From Methanolinea sp. (lineage in GTDB: Archaea; Halobacteriota; Methanomicrobia; Methanomicrobiales; Methanospirillaceae), in contig JASFYI010000005.1 of the NCBI GenBank assembly GCA_030055515.1, positions 33,029 through 97,028 on the forward strand: a stretch of 64,000 nucleotides of DNA, written 5' to 3'. A program made the position numbers and the translations under genes. The notes beneath the pieces were generated by a model, which was given only the letters and a program-made list of their open reading frames with translations, was not told where the DNA came from and ran no database searches. Shown one piece after another: positions 41,636-50,783 of this stretch. Every line of letters starts with the position of its first letter. The first letter of the stretch is position 1.

Positions 41636-42240
41636 ATGTCACGGAAGACCTCGTCGACGCCATCCGCGAGCTGATCAACATCGGGGTGGGGAAGGCCGCG
41701 GGCCTCCTCCACGAGATGACGGGGACGCACATCCGGCTCACCGTCCCCGAGGTGAGGGTCCTCCAGTACGCGGATCTCTTCACGGAAAGGACCCTCACCG
41801 GGAGCACCCGCCTCTCCGCGGTCGTGCTCCACTTCACCGGCCCGTTCTCGGGGATGAGCGTGCTCGTCTTCCCCGAGGAGAGCGCGGCAATCCTCATCGC
41901 CGCACTCACCGGCGAGAGGATCGACGAGCCCGACCTCGACGCGCTCCGGATCGAGACGCTCAACGAGGTGGGCAACATCGTGAACAACGCCGTGATGGGT
42001 TCGCTCACGAACGTCATCGGCGAGCGGCTCACCTACTCCCTCCCCGAGTACCGGGAGGGCAGCCTCCCCGATATCCTCGGGAAGCCGGAGTCCGCCCTGT
42101 ACGACTGGGTCATCGTCGCCGTCTCGAAGTTCACCCTCGAAGACCTCCATGTCACCGGGAACATCCTCATGATCTTCGAGATAGGAACCCTCCACGTCCT
42201 CCTCGAGAAGATCGAGGCGGTGATGGGATCCCCGCAATGA
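41632..42240 (+). CDS. cheC: CheC-family phosphatase
   Basis: 202 residues with the two pseudo-symmetrical helices that carry CheC active sites: RELINIGVGKAAGLLHEM (Glu...Asn) and LNEVGNIVNNAVMGSL (Glu...Asn). CheC proteins dephosphorylate CheY-P. ATG overlaps the end of the receiver gene and its TGA overlaps the next kinase ATG. No methyl-accepting receptor, CheA or archaellum genes are in the window, so the module may regulate something other than motility. Confidence 0.9.
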   Translation: MNVTEDLVDAIRELINIGVGKAAGLLHEMTGTHIRLTVPEVRVLQYADLFTERTLTGSTRLSAVVLHFTGPFSGMSVLVFPEESAAILIAALTGERIDEPDLDALRIETLNEVGNIVNNAVMGSLTNVIGERLTYSLPEYREGSLPDILGKPESALYDWVIVAVSKFTLEDLHVTGNILMIFEIGTLHVLLEKIEAVMGSPQ

Positions 42241-44114
42241 CGCCCGAACCCTCCCCCTCCCCGTTCCGGAACTTCGACATCCTCCCCGCGGGCATCGTCG
42301 TCATCCGGCCGGACTACACGGTCATCTTCTGGAACAGGACGATCGCGGAGTGGACGGGGATCCCGCCGGGGGAGATCCTCGGCCGCGACATCCGCGAGGT
42401 CTACCCCCACCTGCGGGAGAAACGGTACGCGCTCCGCATCGGGCAGGTCTTCGAGGGGGGAGCCGCTGCCTTCTTCTCGACGCAGTTCCACCCGCACTTC
42501 ATCCCCGCACGCCTCCACGGCGGGGACCTGAGGTACCAGCGGACCACTGTCCACCCCGTGGACACCGGTGGGGAGACCTGCGCCCTGCTCTTCATCGACG
42601 ACGTGACAGACCTCGTCTCGCAGGTCCGGGCCTACCGGGAGATGAGGGACCGCGCGCTCCGCGAGGTGAGAGAGCGAGAGGAGAAGGAGGCGGCCCTCGC
42701 GGAGAGCGAGGCGAAGTTCCGCCAGATCTTCGATTCCGTGAATGACGCGATCCACATCACCGAGCTCCGGGAGGACGGCCTGCCGGGGAGGTTCATCGAG
42801 GCGAACGCGATCGCAACCCGGATGCTCGGGTTTGAGAGGGACGAGCTCCTCGCGACGTCCCCCCTCGACCTCGTCTGCGGCCCGCACAGCCGCCCCCTTG
42901 AGGAGATCAGGCGCGAGATCCTCGAGAAGGGCGAGACGATCTTCGAGACCTGCCACAGGAAGAAGGACGGCGGGGAGGTCCCTGTGGAGATCCACGCCCG
43001 CCGGGCGCGGCTCATGGGCAGGGACGTCATCGTCGCCATCGTGCGGGACATCTCGCAGCGGAAACGTGACAGGGAGGCCCTCGTCTCGCTCTCGCGTGAG
43101 CTGCGGACGATCATCGACAACGTCCCCGCGATGATCTGGTACAAGGACACGCAGAACAGGATCATCCGCGCGAATCCCGCGGCGGCTGCCGCGGTCGGCC
43201 TCCCCCTCGAGGAGATCGAGGGGAAGAGCGTGTACGATCTCTTCCCCGAGATGGCCGGGAAGTACTACCAGGACGACCTCGAGGTCATCGCGAGCGGGAA
43301 GCCGAAGCTCGGGATCATCGAGGAGATGCCCACGAGGACACGGGGCGTCCGATGGGTGGAGACCCACAAGGTCCCCCTCTTCTCTCCCGAGGGGAAGGTC
43401 GCGGGCCTCCTCGTCATCGTAAGCGACATCACGGAGAGGAAGATGGCGCAGGATGCCCTCGCCCTCGCGAACCAGAAGCTCAATCTCCTCTCGAGCATCA
43501 CGCGGCACGACATCCTCAACCAGGTCATGGCCCTCAAGATCATCGCAGACCTCACCGAGATGGAGAGGGACCCCGCCGTGGTCGCCGGCTACATCCGCAA
43601 GCTCCGGTTGATCGCAAACACCATCGAGGAGCAGGTCAACTTCACGAGGGACTACCAGGACATCGGGATCAGGGCCGCGACGTGGCAGAAAGTCTCGGCC
43701 ACAGTCCAGAGGATCGCGGCCGGTCTCCCCCACCTCGGCGTCACGGTCCGCGACGAGACGGGAGACGCAGAGGTCTACGCCGACCCTCTCTTCGAGAAGG
43801 TGATCTACAACCTCTTCGAGAATGCCGTCCGGTACGGCGGGCCCGCGCTCACGGAGATCCGCGTGTACACGAAGAAAGACGGCGACCGCCACGTCATCGT
43901 CGTCGAGGACAACGGCGTCGGGATCCCGCCTGAGGACAAGGAGAGGATCTTCTCGCGGGGCTTCGGGAAGCACACGGGCCTTGGGCTCTTCCTCTCGCGC
44001 GAGATCCTCGCCATCACGGGCATGGAGATACGGGAGACGGGGGAACCGGGGAAGGGGGCGCGGTTCGAGATCACCGTCCCGCCCGGGAAGTTCCGGCACG
44101 GCGGGACCTCGTGA
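42237..44114 (+). CDS. PAS-domain histidine kinase, third gene of the CheY-CheC operon
   Basis: 625 residues, no membrane helix. Three PAS domains (about 10-125, 150-275, 285-405; begins FDILPAGIVVI, IFDSVNDAIHI, IIDNVPAMIWY), the last closed by DITERK. The DHp motif is SITRHDILNQ and the ATPase domain has LFENAVRYGG, DNGVGIP and LGLFLSREIL. The start overlaps the cheC stop (ATGA). It is the likely phosphodonor for the single-domain receiver at the head of the operon: kinase, receiver and phosphatase in one coupled unit. Confidence 0.9.
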   Translation: MTPEPSPSPFRNFDILPAGIVVIRPDYTVIFWNRTIAEWTGIPPGEILGRDIREVYPHLREKRYALRIGQVFEGGAAAFFSTQFHPHFIPARLHGGDLRYQRTTVHPVDTGGETCALLFIDDVTDLVSQVRAYREMRDRALREVREREEKEAALAESEAKFRQIFDSVNDAIHITELREDGLPGRFIEANAIATRMLGFERDELLATSPLDLVCGPHSRPLEEIRREILEKGETIFETCHRKKDGGEVPVEIHARRARLMGRDVIVAIVRDISQRKRDREALVSLSRELRTIIDNVPAMIWYKDTQNRIIRANPAAAAAVGLPLEEIEGKSVYDLFPEMAGKYYQDDLEVIASGKPKLGIIEEMPTRTRGVRWVETHKVPLFSPEGKVAGLLVIVSDITERKMAQDALALANQKLNLLSSITRHDILNQVMALKIIADLTEMERDPAVVAGYIRKLRLIANTIEEQVNFTRDYQDIGIRAATWQKVSATVQRIAAGLPHLGVTVRDETGDAEVYADPLFEKVIYNLFENAVRYGGPALTEIRVYTKKDGDRHVIVVEDNGVGIPPEDKERIFSRGFGKHTGLGLFLSREILAITGMEIRETGEPGKGARFEITVPPGKFRHGGTS

Positions 44115-44135
44115 ACGCGTGCCGCCGCAAAAGCC

Positions 44136-45062
44136 CTAGGGATCGCCCTCTCCTCGCGGCGGGTAATTCGTGACGACGATCTCCGGGACCCTGCCCCTCC
44201 CCGACCCCCTCGAGTTGATCGCCCTGCGCGCGAGGACCCTGCTCACGTGGTAGTCCCCGTAAAGCCTCTCGAAGAAGCCGTCCCCCGGGTCGGAGTTCGA
44301 GAGCATGAGGAGTGCCCCCCTCGCGTCGCACTCCGCGAAGAACCGGGCGAGCCGCTCCTGCTCGGCGTCGGGGAACCCTCCCCTCGTGTACGACGTGAAC
44401 TGCGCCGTCCTGCTGACCGGGCGGTAGGGGGGGTCGAAGTACACGAACGACCCCTCCGCGATGTACGGGAGCGCCTCCGAGAAGTCCCCCGCGTGCACGC
44501 GCGTGTTCTGCAGGACCTCGGAGTCGCGCCGGAGGAGCGGCTCGTCGAGGATCCGGGGATTCCTGTACCTCCCGAACGGGACGTTGAACTCGCCCCGCGA
44601 GTTGACGCGGAAGAGCCCATTGTAGCACGTCCTGTTGAGGAAGACGAGCTCTGCGACGCGGTCGACCCACGACGGCCGGAAGGTAGGGGAAGAGACCTCC
44701 CTCTCCCTCCCCCTGTTGAACCTTTCCCGGACTTCGAGGTAGTACTTCCTGCGCGCGTCTTCGCCGAGCGCGAGGTACTCTGCCTCGATCTCCCGCAACG
44801 CCTCGACGAGCTCCCCCACCCTGTCCCGGACGACCGTGTACGCGAGGAAGAGCTCGCGGTTCACGTCGAAGATGTGGCACTCCGGGAACCGGAACCTCCC
44901 GTTGAAGCAGAAGTACACTGCCCCGCCGCCGACGAACGGCTCCACGTACACCGGGACCTCGCCCCTCGCGACGCGCGGGGGTACCCTCGCGGCGAGTTCG
45001 GGGAGGATCTGGGTCTTCCCCCCCGCCCACTTCAGGAACGGCCGCGCCTCCCGCACACCCAT
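44136..45062 (-). CDS. Orphan N6-adenine DNA methyltransferase (Dam/D12 class)
   Basis: 308 residues. D12-class order of motifs: the AdoMet-binding start [12 protein letters not shown] (9-20), VEPFVGGGAVYF (40-51), the helical target-recognition region with FLNRTCYNGLFRVN, and catalytic DPPY (210-213). It methylates adenine in a short DNA site, commonly GATC in this class; the specificity here is inferred only. No restriction endonuclease partner is adjacent. The 5' end overlaps the 3' end of the MgtA-type ATPase gene by 31 nt, with AGGTGA about 12 nt before the ATG, so it is probably translated from the same mRNA. Confidence 0.92.
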   Translation of the reverse strand: MGVREARPFLKWAGGKTQILPELAARVPPRVARGEVPVYVEPFVGGGAVYFCFNGRFRFPECHIFDVNRELFLAYTVVRDRVGELVEALREIEAEYLALGEDARRKYYLEVRERFNRGREREVSSPTFRPSWVDRVAELVFLNRTCYNGLFRVNSRGEFNVPFGRYRNPRILDEPLLRRDSEVLQNTRVHAGDFSEALPYIAEGSFVYFDPPYRPVSRTAQFTSYTRGGFPDAEQERLARFFAECDARGALLMLSNSDPGDGFFERLYGDYHVSRVLARRAINSRGSGRGRVPEIVVTNYPPRGEGDP

Positions 45063-47734
45063 GGATCCTCGCGCTCACCTCTCCATCCCTGTTTCTCCCC
45101 GCGGGGAGAAGAGCGTGGCGCATTCCCGGCAGCCCGCCCCGGTGTCCCCTCCCCGCGAAGAGCGCCGCGCGGGAGGTACTTCCCGTAGAACCACTCCTTT
45201 GCGACCTCCGCGAGGAGGAGGTACGCGCCCACGAGCGCGGCGAGGACGGGGTAGAAGGCAGGCGGCGGCTGCACGAACCCAAACAGCCCCGCCGCGGGGG
45301 AGAACGGGAGGATGCACGCCGCCGCGACGGCAGAGAGCGTGCTCGCGAGGAGGAACGCGCTCGGCCTGCTCCGGAAGAACGGGACCCTCTCCGTGCGGAT
45401 GACGAAGATGATGAGCGTCTGCGTGCAGAGGGACTCGACGAACCACGCCGTCTGGAAGAAGGACTCTCCCGCGGAGAAGACGGAGAGGAGGATTGCGAAC
45501 GTGAGGAAGTCGAAGAGCGAGCTTATCGGGCCGAAGACGAGGATGAACCTCCTGATGAACCCGATGTCCCACCTCTTCGGCCGCCGCACGTACTCCTCGT
45601 CGACGCGGTCGGTGGGGATGGTCGACTCCGAGATGTCGTAGAGGAGGTTGTTGAGGAGGATCTGGATGGGGAGCATCGGGAGGAACGGGAGGAAGAGGGA
45701 CGCCCCCGCGACACTCACCATGTTCCCGAAGTTCGAGCTCGTCCCCATCAGGATGTACTTGAGGGTGTTTCCGAACGTTTTCCTCCCCTCGAGGACGCCG
45801 TCGTGCAGGACGCGCAGGTCGTTCTCGAGGAGGACGATGTCGGCCGATTCCCTCGCGATGTCCACGGCCTCCCGGACGGATATCCCGACGTCCGCCTCGC
45901 GGATGGCCGAGGCGTCGTTGATCCCGTCGCCCATGAACCCGACGACGTGGCCGTTCTTCCGCAGGACGCCGACGATGCGGGTCTTCTGGGCGGGGGTGAC
46001 GCGGCAGAAGAGGGTCGTCTTCTCCGCGGCGCGCGCGAGGGCCTCGTCGTCCATGTGGGCGATCTCCTCCCCGGTGAGGACACCCTCCACCGGGAGACCG
46101 ATGAGTGCGGCGATCCTCCCCGCCACGAGCTCGTTGTCCCCGGTGAGGATCTTGAGCCCTATCCCCGCGCCCGCGAGCGCGCGCACCGACTCCCCCGCGG
46201 TCGCCCTCGGGGGATCGAGGAACGTGACGAGCCCAAGGAACGTCATGTCCCGCTCGTCGTCCCTTGAAGCGGCGTTTCGGCCCGGCGGGAGGTCCTTCCT
46301 GCAGACCGCGAGGGTCCGGAACCCCTCCCCGCTCTTCCGCGCGTAGAGTGCATTGATGGACGCGCGGTCGCCTTCCGTGATGGGGCGGGTGACCCCGCCG
46401 CGCGCGATCGACGAACAGATGGAGAGGATCGCCTCGGGTGCTCCCTTCGTGACGAGGACGCGCTCGTCGCCCTTCCCGGCGAGGACCGAGACGCGGCGGC
46501 GCGCGAAGTCGAACGGGATCTCGTCGACCTTGCGGAACGGCCCGGTATCCATAGGCCGGAATGAGACGATCGCCTCGTCGAGGGGGTTTTTGACACCGGT
46601 CGAGAACGCGCTGTTCAGGAACGCGAAGGAGAGGACCTCCTCGCACGGCTCCCCGTCGGGGCCGAGGTACTCGACGAGCGCGATCCGGTTCTCGGTGAGG
46701 GTCCCCGTCTTGTCCGTGCAGAGCACGTCCATGCTCCCGAGGTTCTGGATCGCGGCGGGGTGCCTCACGATCACCTTCTTTGCCGCCATGGCGATCGCCC
46801 CCTTGGAGAGGTTGAGCGAGAGGATCATGGGGAGGAGCTCGGGGGTCATCCCGACCGCGAGGGCGACTGCGAAGAGGAGGGACCCGAGCGTGTCGTGCCG
46901 GAAGAGCGCGTTGACGGCAAAGACGAAGAGGACGAGGAGGAAGATGAACCGCGACATGAGGAGTGAGAACGCCGCGAGGCCCCTCTCGAACTCGGTCTCC
47001 GGCGGCCTCTCGACGAGGGTCCGCGCGATCCGCCCGAACTCGGTCGAGAGCCCTGTCCTCGCGACGACCGCGGTCGCCGTCCCGCTCACGACCGAAGTCC
47101 CGAGGAAGACGTAGTTTTTCGCGGAAGGGAGCGGCGTCCCCGCGGGGACAGGACCCGCGTGCTTCTCGACGGGGAACGGTTCCCCGGTGAGGGCGGACTC
47201 GTTGACGAAGAGGTCGCGCGCGGCAATTACCCTCGCGTCGGCCGGGACGATGTCCCCCGCGGAGAGGAGGACGATGTCGCCGGGCACGACGTCGTGGAGC
47301 GGGACCTCCCTTGCGGCCCCGTCCCGCAGGACCGTCGCGTGGGTGAGGATCTTCTGCCGCAACAGCTCGGCGGCGGTCTCCGCCCTGTACTCCTGCGAGA
47401 AATCGAGCGCGACGCTCGCGACGACGATCGCGACGATGATGGCCGCGGAAGGGAGGTCCCCGACGAAGAGGAGGACGGCCGCCGCGGCGAGGAGGACGAG
47501 GACGAGGACGTTGCTGAAGTGCCCGAGGAACCGGAGGACGACGTGCCGCCGCTTGACGCCCGTGATGTCGTTGGGCCCGCAGATCCTCTCCCTCTCCCCC
47601 GCCTCCGCGGCCGGGAGCCCCGCGGGGGTCGTCCCGAGCCGGGCGAGGACCTCGCCCTCGGCGAGGGAGACCAGTTCCGCGGGAGACACGTCCTTCCAGC
47701 CGCATCCACCGTCCCCGCCCATCCCGTATCCCAT
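45032..47734 (-). CDS. mgtA: MgtA-type Mg2+ P-type ATPase
   Basis: 900 residues. Domain order of P3B pumps: N-terminal cytoplasmic region, TM1-2, actuator domain with the SALTGE loop, TM3-4 with the hallmark MTPELLPMI (in place of PEGL of Ca2+ pumps), phosphorylation site [16 protein letters not shown] nucleotide domain, [12 protein letters not shown] hinge, then TM5-10 with [19 protein letters not shown] typical of MgtA. It imports Mg2+ at ATP cost. The start at 47734 lies 29 nt from the centre of a TATA box; upstream in-frame codons are outside the transcript. The last ~45 residues are basic low-complexity sequence shared with the start of the Dam gene. Confidence 0.92.
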   Translation of the reverse strand: MGYGMGGDGGCGWKDVSPAELVSLAEGEVLARLGTTPAGLPAAEAGERERICGPNDITGVKRRHVVLRFLGHFSNVLVLVLLAAAAVLLFVGDLPSAAIIVAIVVASVALDFSQEYRAETAAELLRQKILTHATVLRDGAAREVPLHDVVPGDIVLLSAGDIVPADARVIAARDLFVNESALTGEPFPVEKHAGPVPAGTPLPSAKNYVFLGTSVVSGTATAVVARTGLSTEFGRIARTLVERPPETEFERGLAAFSLLMSRFIFLLVLFVFAVNALFRHDTLGSLLFAVALAVGMTPELLPMILSLNLSKGAIAMAAKKVIVRHPAAIQNLGSMDVLCTDKTGTLTENRIALVEYLGPDGEPCEEVLSFAFLNSAFSTGVKNPLDEAIVSFRPMDTGPFRKVDEIPFDFARRRVSVLAGKGDERVLVTKGAPEAILSICSSIARGGVTRPITEGDRASINALYARKSGEGFRTLAVCRKDLPPGRNAASRDDERDMTFLGLVTFLDPPRATAGESVRALAGAGIGLKILTGDNELVAGRIAALIGLPVEGVLTGEEIAHMDDEALARAAEKTTLFCRVTPAQKTRIVGVLRKNGHVVGFMGDGINDASAIREADVGISVREAVDIARESADIVLLENDLRVLHDGVLEGRKTFGNTLKYILMGTSSNFGNMVSVAGASLFLPFLPMLPIQILLNNLLYDISESTIPTDRVDEEYVRRPKRWDIGFIRRFILVFGPISSLFDFLTFAILLSVFSAGESFFQTAWFVESLCTQTLIIFVIRTERVPFFRSRPSAFLLASTLSAVAAACILPFSPAAGLFGFVQPPPAFYPVLAALVGAYLLLAEVAKEWFYGKYLPRGALRGEGTPGRAAGNAPRSSPRGEKQGWRGEREDPWVCGRRGRS

Positions 47735-47758
47735 AGCGTACCGATCTCGCGCCGCGCT

Positions 47759-47768
47759 GCATATAGTG
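47759..47768 (-). promoter_or_regulatory. TATA box of the mgtA-dam transcript
   Basis: On the minus strand this reads CACTATATGC, centred about 29 nt before the ATG at 47734, which predicts a leaderless mRNA and decides the mgtA start. Confidence 0.65.
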
Positions 47769-47855
47769 CGTTGCACATCTCCCCCGGGGGCGCACTCCCG
47801 GCGGACCGCCCGGGTTCCCGAAAGGGATTTCTGGACTGCGCCCTATCCCTCCCCC

Positions 47856-48728
47856 ATGGAGAGGTCACCCGCCGGGAGGGTCGCCGTCGTGAAGGGCGAC
47901 ATCACGGCGCTGCGCGTGGACGCGATCGTGAACGCCGCGAACGAGAGCTTGAGCGGCGGGGGCGGGGTCGACGGGGCGATCCACAGGGCCGCGGGACCCG
48001 GCCTCCTCGAGGAGTGCAGGAGACTCGGCGGGTGCAGGACCGGTGACGCGAAGATCACGGGAGGATACAACCTCCCCGCGCGGCACGTGATCCACACCGT
48101 CGGGCCGGTCTGGCGCGGGGGCGGCCACGGGGAGGACGGGCTCCTCGCCTCGTGCTACAGGAGGTGCCTTGAGCTCGCAGAGGAGCACGGCGTCCGGACG
48201 ATCGCGTTCCCCGCGATCAGCACCGGGGCGTTCCGGTTCCCGCCGGAGAGGGCGGCCCGCATCGCGGTCCGGACGGTCCTCGACTTCCTCTCGCGGTCGG
48301 ACAGGATCGAGAGGGTATTCCTCGTCGCCCACGGGGACGAGGCGTACGCGGTCCTCCGCGACGCGCTCGAGCGGGCCGGGGAGGAGGACGCCGGGGCAGC
48401 GGCGCGCGGGGAATCCCGGGACGGTCCCGAGGGGGACGCGGCAGCCGAGATCCTCGCCCGCGTCGACGGGCAGGTCCGGACGATCGAGCTCGTCCACGGG
48501 ATCCGGTTCGCGGGGAGGGAGGATCTCGTCCGCCGGGTCGCGGCGGCGTGCGGCAGCCCGGGGGAGGCAGACCTCGCGACTGCCGCCCTCAACACGTGGG
48601 TCGCGCTCTCGGGGGAGCGGGGTGTCGTCGACGTGCCCCGCGGCGTGCTCGCCCGCCTCCTCGACGGGGCGTACCTCGCGGGGAAGCGCGGGGAGGCTGG
48701 CCGCCGGGGCGTGGAAAGGGGAGAGTAG
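47856..48728 (+). CDS. Macrodomain protein (ADP-ribosyl hydrolase-like) with unknown C-terminal domain
   Basis: 290 residues. Residues 1-175 are a macrodomain of the MacroD/YmdB type: [36 protein letters not shown], the [22 protein letters not shown] strand-loop and the [12 protein letters not shown] loop. These bind ADP-ribose and commonly remove mono-ADP-ribose or deacetylate O-acetyl-ADP-ribose. After an Ala/Gly/Glu linker (about 176-195) there is an extra ~90-residue helical domain ([31 protein letters not shown]) that I do not recognise. It is divergent from mgtA and followed after 59 nt by a PadR regulator. Confidence 0.88.
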   Translation: MERSPAGRVAVVKGDITALRVDAIVNAANESLSGGGGVDGAIHRAAGPGLLEECRRLGGCRTGDAKITGGYNLPARHVIHTVGPVWRGGGHGEDGLLASCYRRCLELAEEHGVRTIAFPAISTGAFRFPPERAARIAVRTVLDFLSRSDRIERVFLVAHGDEAYAVLRDALERAGEEDAGAAARGESRDGPEGDAAAEILARVDGQVRTIELVHGIRFAGREDLVRRVAAACGSPGEADLATAALNTWVALSGERGVVDVPRGVLARLLDGAYLAGKRGEAGRRGVERGE

Positions 48729-48787
48729 CGGGGACCGCGAACCCCTCCCTTTATCCCCTCGCGCGGCGAAGGGGAGAGGGCAGACAC

Positions 48788-49351
48788 GTGATCGAGATGC
48801 CGAAGCCCGCGTACCCGAAGTACACAGTCCTTGGGATCCTTGGTATCCGCCCCATGACTGCAGGCGAGGTGAGGAAGTGGATCAGGGATTACCTCTCCCC
48901 CGTGGCGGGCGTGGACGAGAACGCCGCCGTGCCGGCCCTCCGGACCCTCGAGGCATCGGGCCTCGTGCGCAGGGAGGCCCGGGGGAAGGAGGGGGGGAAG
49001 AACGTCTACCTGCTCACCCCCGAGGGCGAGAGGGAGTTCTCCCGGTGGATGGAATCCCCCGCCGAGGACGACCGCGAACTCGTCCTCAAGTGCTCCTTTG
49101 GCTCCCGGCTCCCGCGCGAGGTCCTCAAAGAGAAGGTACGCGCGTTCCGCGCGCGGTGCGGCGAGGAGATCGCCGCGATCGAGACGAGGGAGAACAGGAT
49201 CGCGTCCCTCCCCGACACCTCCCCCGAGAAGCCTTTCCTCCGGTCGGCGGCGCGCCTCGCGCTCGCAATCTCCATCGCGAAATCCGACTGGGCGCAGGAG
49301 ACCCTCGCGATGCTCGAGGATCTCCCCGAGCCGCGCGCGCACCGGGCCTAG
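48788..49351 (+). CDS. PadR-family transcriptional regulator
   Basis: 187 residues. Winged helix domain (YPKYTVLGILGIRPMTAGEVRKWI, ALRTLEASGLVRREARG, KNVYLLTPEGEREF) and a C-terminal dimerisation helix pair (about 100-185) typical of PadR/Vir-type repressors. The start is GTG 48788, after GGGGAGAGGG; ATG at 48797 is equally possible. A CTTTATCC TATA-like element lies about 35 nt upstream. Its 3' end overlaps the convergent HNH gene by 4 nt. The target is unknown. Confidence 0.85.
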   Translation: MIEMPKPAYPKYTVLGILGIRPMTAGEVRKWIRDYLSPVAGVDENAAVPALRTLEASGLVRREARGKEGGKNVYLLTPEGEREFSRWMESPAEDDRELVLKCSFGSRLPREVLKEKVRAFRARCGEEIAAIETRENRIASLPDTSPEKPFLRSAARLALAISIAKSDWAQETLAMLEDLPEPRAHRA

Positions 49352-49743
49352 ACGCCGAACCTGAACCGCGGGGAGCAGGCCTCGCGGTACGCCTCCTCGA
49401 TGTCGGTCTCGGGCGGCGTGTAGGGGCGCGGGACCCTCGCGAGGATCCTCCGTATCTCTTCGCGCGCCGAGGGGTCCCTCGCGCGCACGATCCTCCGCTG
49501 GAGGCGCGGGGGCACGTCGAACTCGTGGACGTCCGAGTGGCAGCGGGGGCAGAGGACGAGGACGGATCCCTCGAGGCGCGCGGGGTCCTCCCGATTTTCG
49601 CGTTCCCCCCGCGGGGGTACAGAGTGGACCTCGAGCGCGTCGGGGGGCAGGAGGTCGCCGCAGATCTCGCAGCGGCAGCCGAGCGCGACCTTGACCCTCC
49701 GCGCCCTCGCGGGGTGATCGGTGAAGTAACGTTCGGTCGACAT
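49348..49743 (-). CDS. Small HNH-endonuclease-like zinc protein
   Basis: 131 residues. A zinc site CEIC followed by an HNH-type core: LEVHSVPP (first His) and LCPRCHSDVH (CxxC with the two terminal His). The C-terminal half is a charged helical region (EEIRRILARV). HNH proteins of this size nick or cut DNA, or are domesticated parts of larger systems; the function here is open. ATG at 49743 was chosen over an in-frame GTG at 49788 because a minus-strand TATA (GGTTTATC at about 49791-49798) predicts a transcript start near 49768. Confidence 0.7.
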   Translation of the reverse strand: MSTERYFTDHPARARRVKVALGCRCEICGDLLPPDALEVHSVPPRGERENREDPARLEGSVLVLCPRCHSDVHEFDVPPRLQRRIVRARDPSAREEIRRILARVPRPYTPPETDIEEAYREACSPRFRFGV

Positions 49744-49790
49744 GCGGCGGCGGGCGGTGTCCCTTAGCGCGGGAATTGGGGTGCGCACGT

Positions 49791-49798
49791 GATAAACC
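49791..49798 (-). promoter_or_regulatory. TATA box of the HNH-like gene
   Basis: Minus-strand GGTTTATC about 50 nt before the ATG at 49743. It immediately adjoins the in-frame GTG at 49788, which therefore cannot be the start. Confidence 0.5.
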
Positions 49799-49832
49799 GA
49801 TCCCCCGCGGGGGTGCGACCCCGACAGGCTCC

Positions 49833-49840
49833 TTTATCAT
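49833..49840 (+). promoter_or_regulatory. TATA-like element of the small zinc protein gene at 49900
   Basis: TTTATCAT lies about 65 nt before the ATG at 49900, predicting transcription start near 49862, that is, right at the hairpin described below. Confidence 0.45.
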
Positions 49841-49863
49841 CCCGGAGCGCGAACATGGAAGAA

Positions 49864-49887
49864 ACAGTTTTTCCCAGAGAAAACTGT
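49864..49887 (+). promoter_or_regulatory. Perfect 8-bp inverted repeat in the leader of the small zinc protein gene
   Basis: ACAGTTTT and AAAACTGT flank an 8-nt loop. In RNA it would form a hairpin at the extreme 5' end of the predicted leader, 12 nt before the ATG at 49900; in DNA it is a candidate operator. The surrounding leader is clearly AT-richer than the neighbouring genes. Confidence 0.45.
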
Positions 49888-49899
49888 CCGAGTAAAACC

Positions 49900-50067
49900 A
49901 TGTACAGAGGAAATTTTGGCGGCCCGAGAAATTTCGGTCCCCGCGAGATGACAAAGGTAGTCTGTTCAGACTGCGGGAAAGATTGCGAAGTACCGTTCAA
50001 GCCGACCGAGGGGAGGCCCGTCTACTGCAGGGAGTGCCTCCCGAACCACCGGCGCCCACGGTTATAA
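49900..50067 (+). CDS. Tiny CxxC zinc-binding protein (GPREM/PFKPTEGRPVYC family)
   Basis: 55 residues. After a Gly/Arg/Phe-rich start (MYRGNFGGPRNFGPREM) comes a zinc ribbon: Cys22-SD-Cys25, Cys29, and Cys43-RE-Cys46, separated by the strongly conserved EVPFKPTEGRPVY. This small family is widespread in archaea and some bacteria without an assigned function; the Gly/Arg-rich start hints at RNA binding. ATG at 49900 was preferred to in-frame ATGs at 49855 and 49789 because of the family's usual start and the TATA position. A T6 terminator follows. Confidence 0.7.
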   Translation: MYRGNFGGPRNFGPREMTKVVCSDCGKDCEVPFKPTEGRPVYCRECLPNHRRPRL

Positions 50068-50372
50068 GGAAACCCTAAAAATCTCTTTTTTCTCGCCACG
50101 CGGGGCACGGCCCCGGTTATTCCTGGCCTCGCCATCCACGCGCCCGCGGTTCCCCGGTGCAGTCCACCGCCCGATGCGAGGACTGATAACGGGGCACGTC
50201 GATAAAATATAGTCACAAGCTTTCGCACCGGAACACCAGTCCCCCGCCCGCGCCCGCGCGCGGGGCCGGGGTGCGCGCCCTTTCGCGGAGAATGGCCCGC
50301 GGGGCAAGGGTCCCGCGGGAATGGACGAATACCGTCCCGGTGGCGTCCGGGAAACTTTTTCGGAGGAGAACC
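50068..50372 (+). other. 305-bp spacer with promoter and long GC-rich leader
   Basis: It contains the T6 terminator of the upstream gene and a strong TATA-like GATAAAATATAGTC at 50201-50214. Predicted transcription would start near 50233-50236, leaving about 137 nt of leader before the ATG at 50373. The leader includes GC-only, self-complementary CGCGCGGGGC-type blocks at about 50245-50282 and ends with a strong GGAGGAG ribosome-binding site (50362-50368). Confidence 0.45.
50086..50091 (+). terminator. T6 terminator after the small zinc protein gene
   Basis: CTCTTTTTTCTC lies 19 nt after the stop codon at 50067. Confidence 0.5.
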
Positions 50373-50561
50373 ATGGCAAAGAGTTCGGTCAGGGAGACCG
50401 TCATCGGAACCCGATCGGGGCAGGCCATCACGTTCACGTGCCCCTCCTGTTCGAAGGAGAACAGGATCGTCTACTCCATGCCCAAGGCATTCTACAAGGA
50501 ATCGAGGGAGGGGAGGTGCGCCCACTGCAAGAAGATCGTCACGATCCTGACGCCCGGGTAG
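50373..50561 (+). CDS. Tiny zinc-ribbon protein (62 residues)
   Basis: A basic N-terminal stretch (MAKSSVRETVIGTR) followed by a single zinc ribbon: Cys23-PS-Cys26 and Cys49-AH-Cys52, with KENRIVYSMPKAFY between. GGAGGAG five nt before ATG 50373 fixes the start. It is too small for an enzyme; likely a nucleic-acid or protein-binding zinc module. It follows another tiny zinc protein in the same orientation but with its own promoter and a long leader. Function unknown. Confidence 0.75.
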   Translation: MAKSSVRETVIGTRSGQAITFTCPSCSKENRIVYSMPKAFYKESREGRCAHCKKIVTILTPG

Positions 50562-50783
50562 GGCCGGGGCGATCACCTCTCTCCCACGCACCCACCCTTT
50601 TTTCCCGCGTCTTTTCCCCGTCTCCTTCCGCGCGGCACGGCACCCTGCCGGGTTCCCGCCCGTTCCAGTCCTCCTCGCTCCCGGGGATCATCGTGAGGAC
50701 CATCGCGAACGGGATCTTTCCTCCGGGAGCCCCTCGTCCCTGTCGAAGGAGAAGACCGTGATGTTGCCCCCACGCGACACCGC

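Noticed and set aside
44136-49743. Dam methylase and HNH protein as one restriction-modification system
   Set aside because: They are about 4 kb apart, on separate transcripts, with mgtA, a macrodomain gene and a PadR gene between. Linkage is too weak to pair them.
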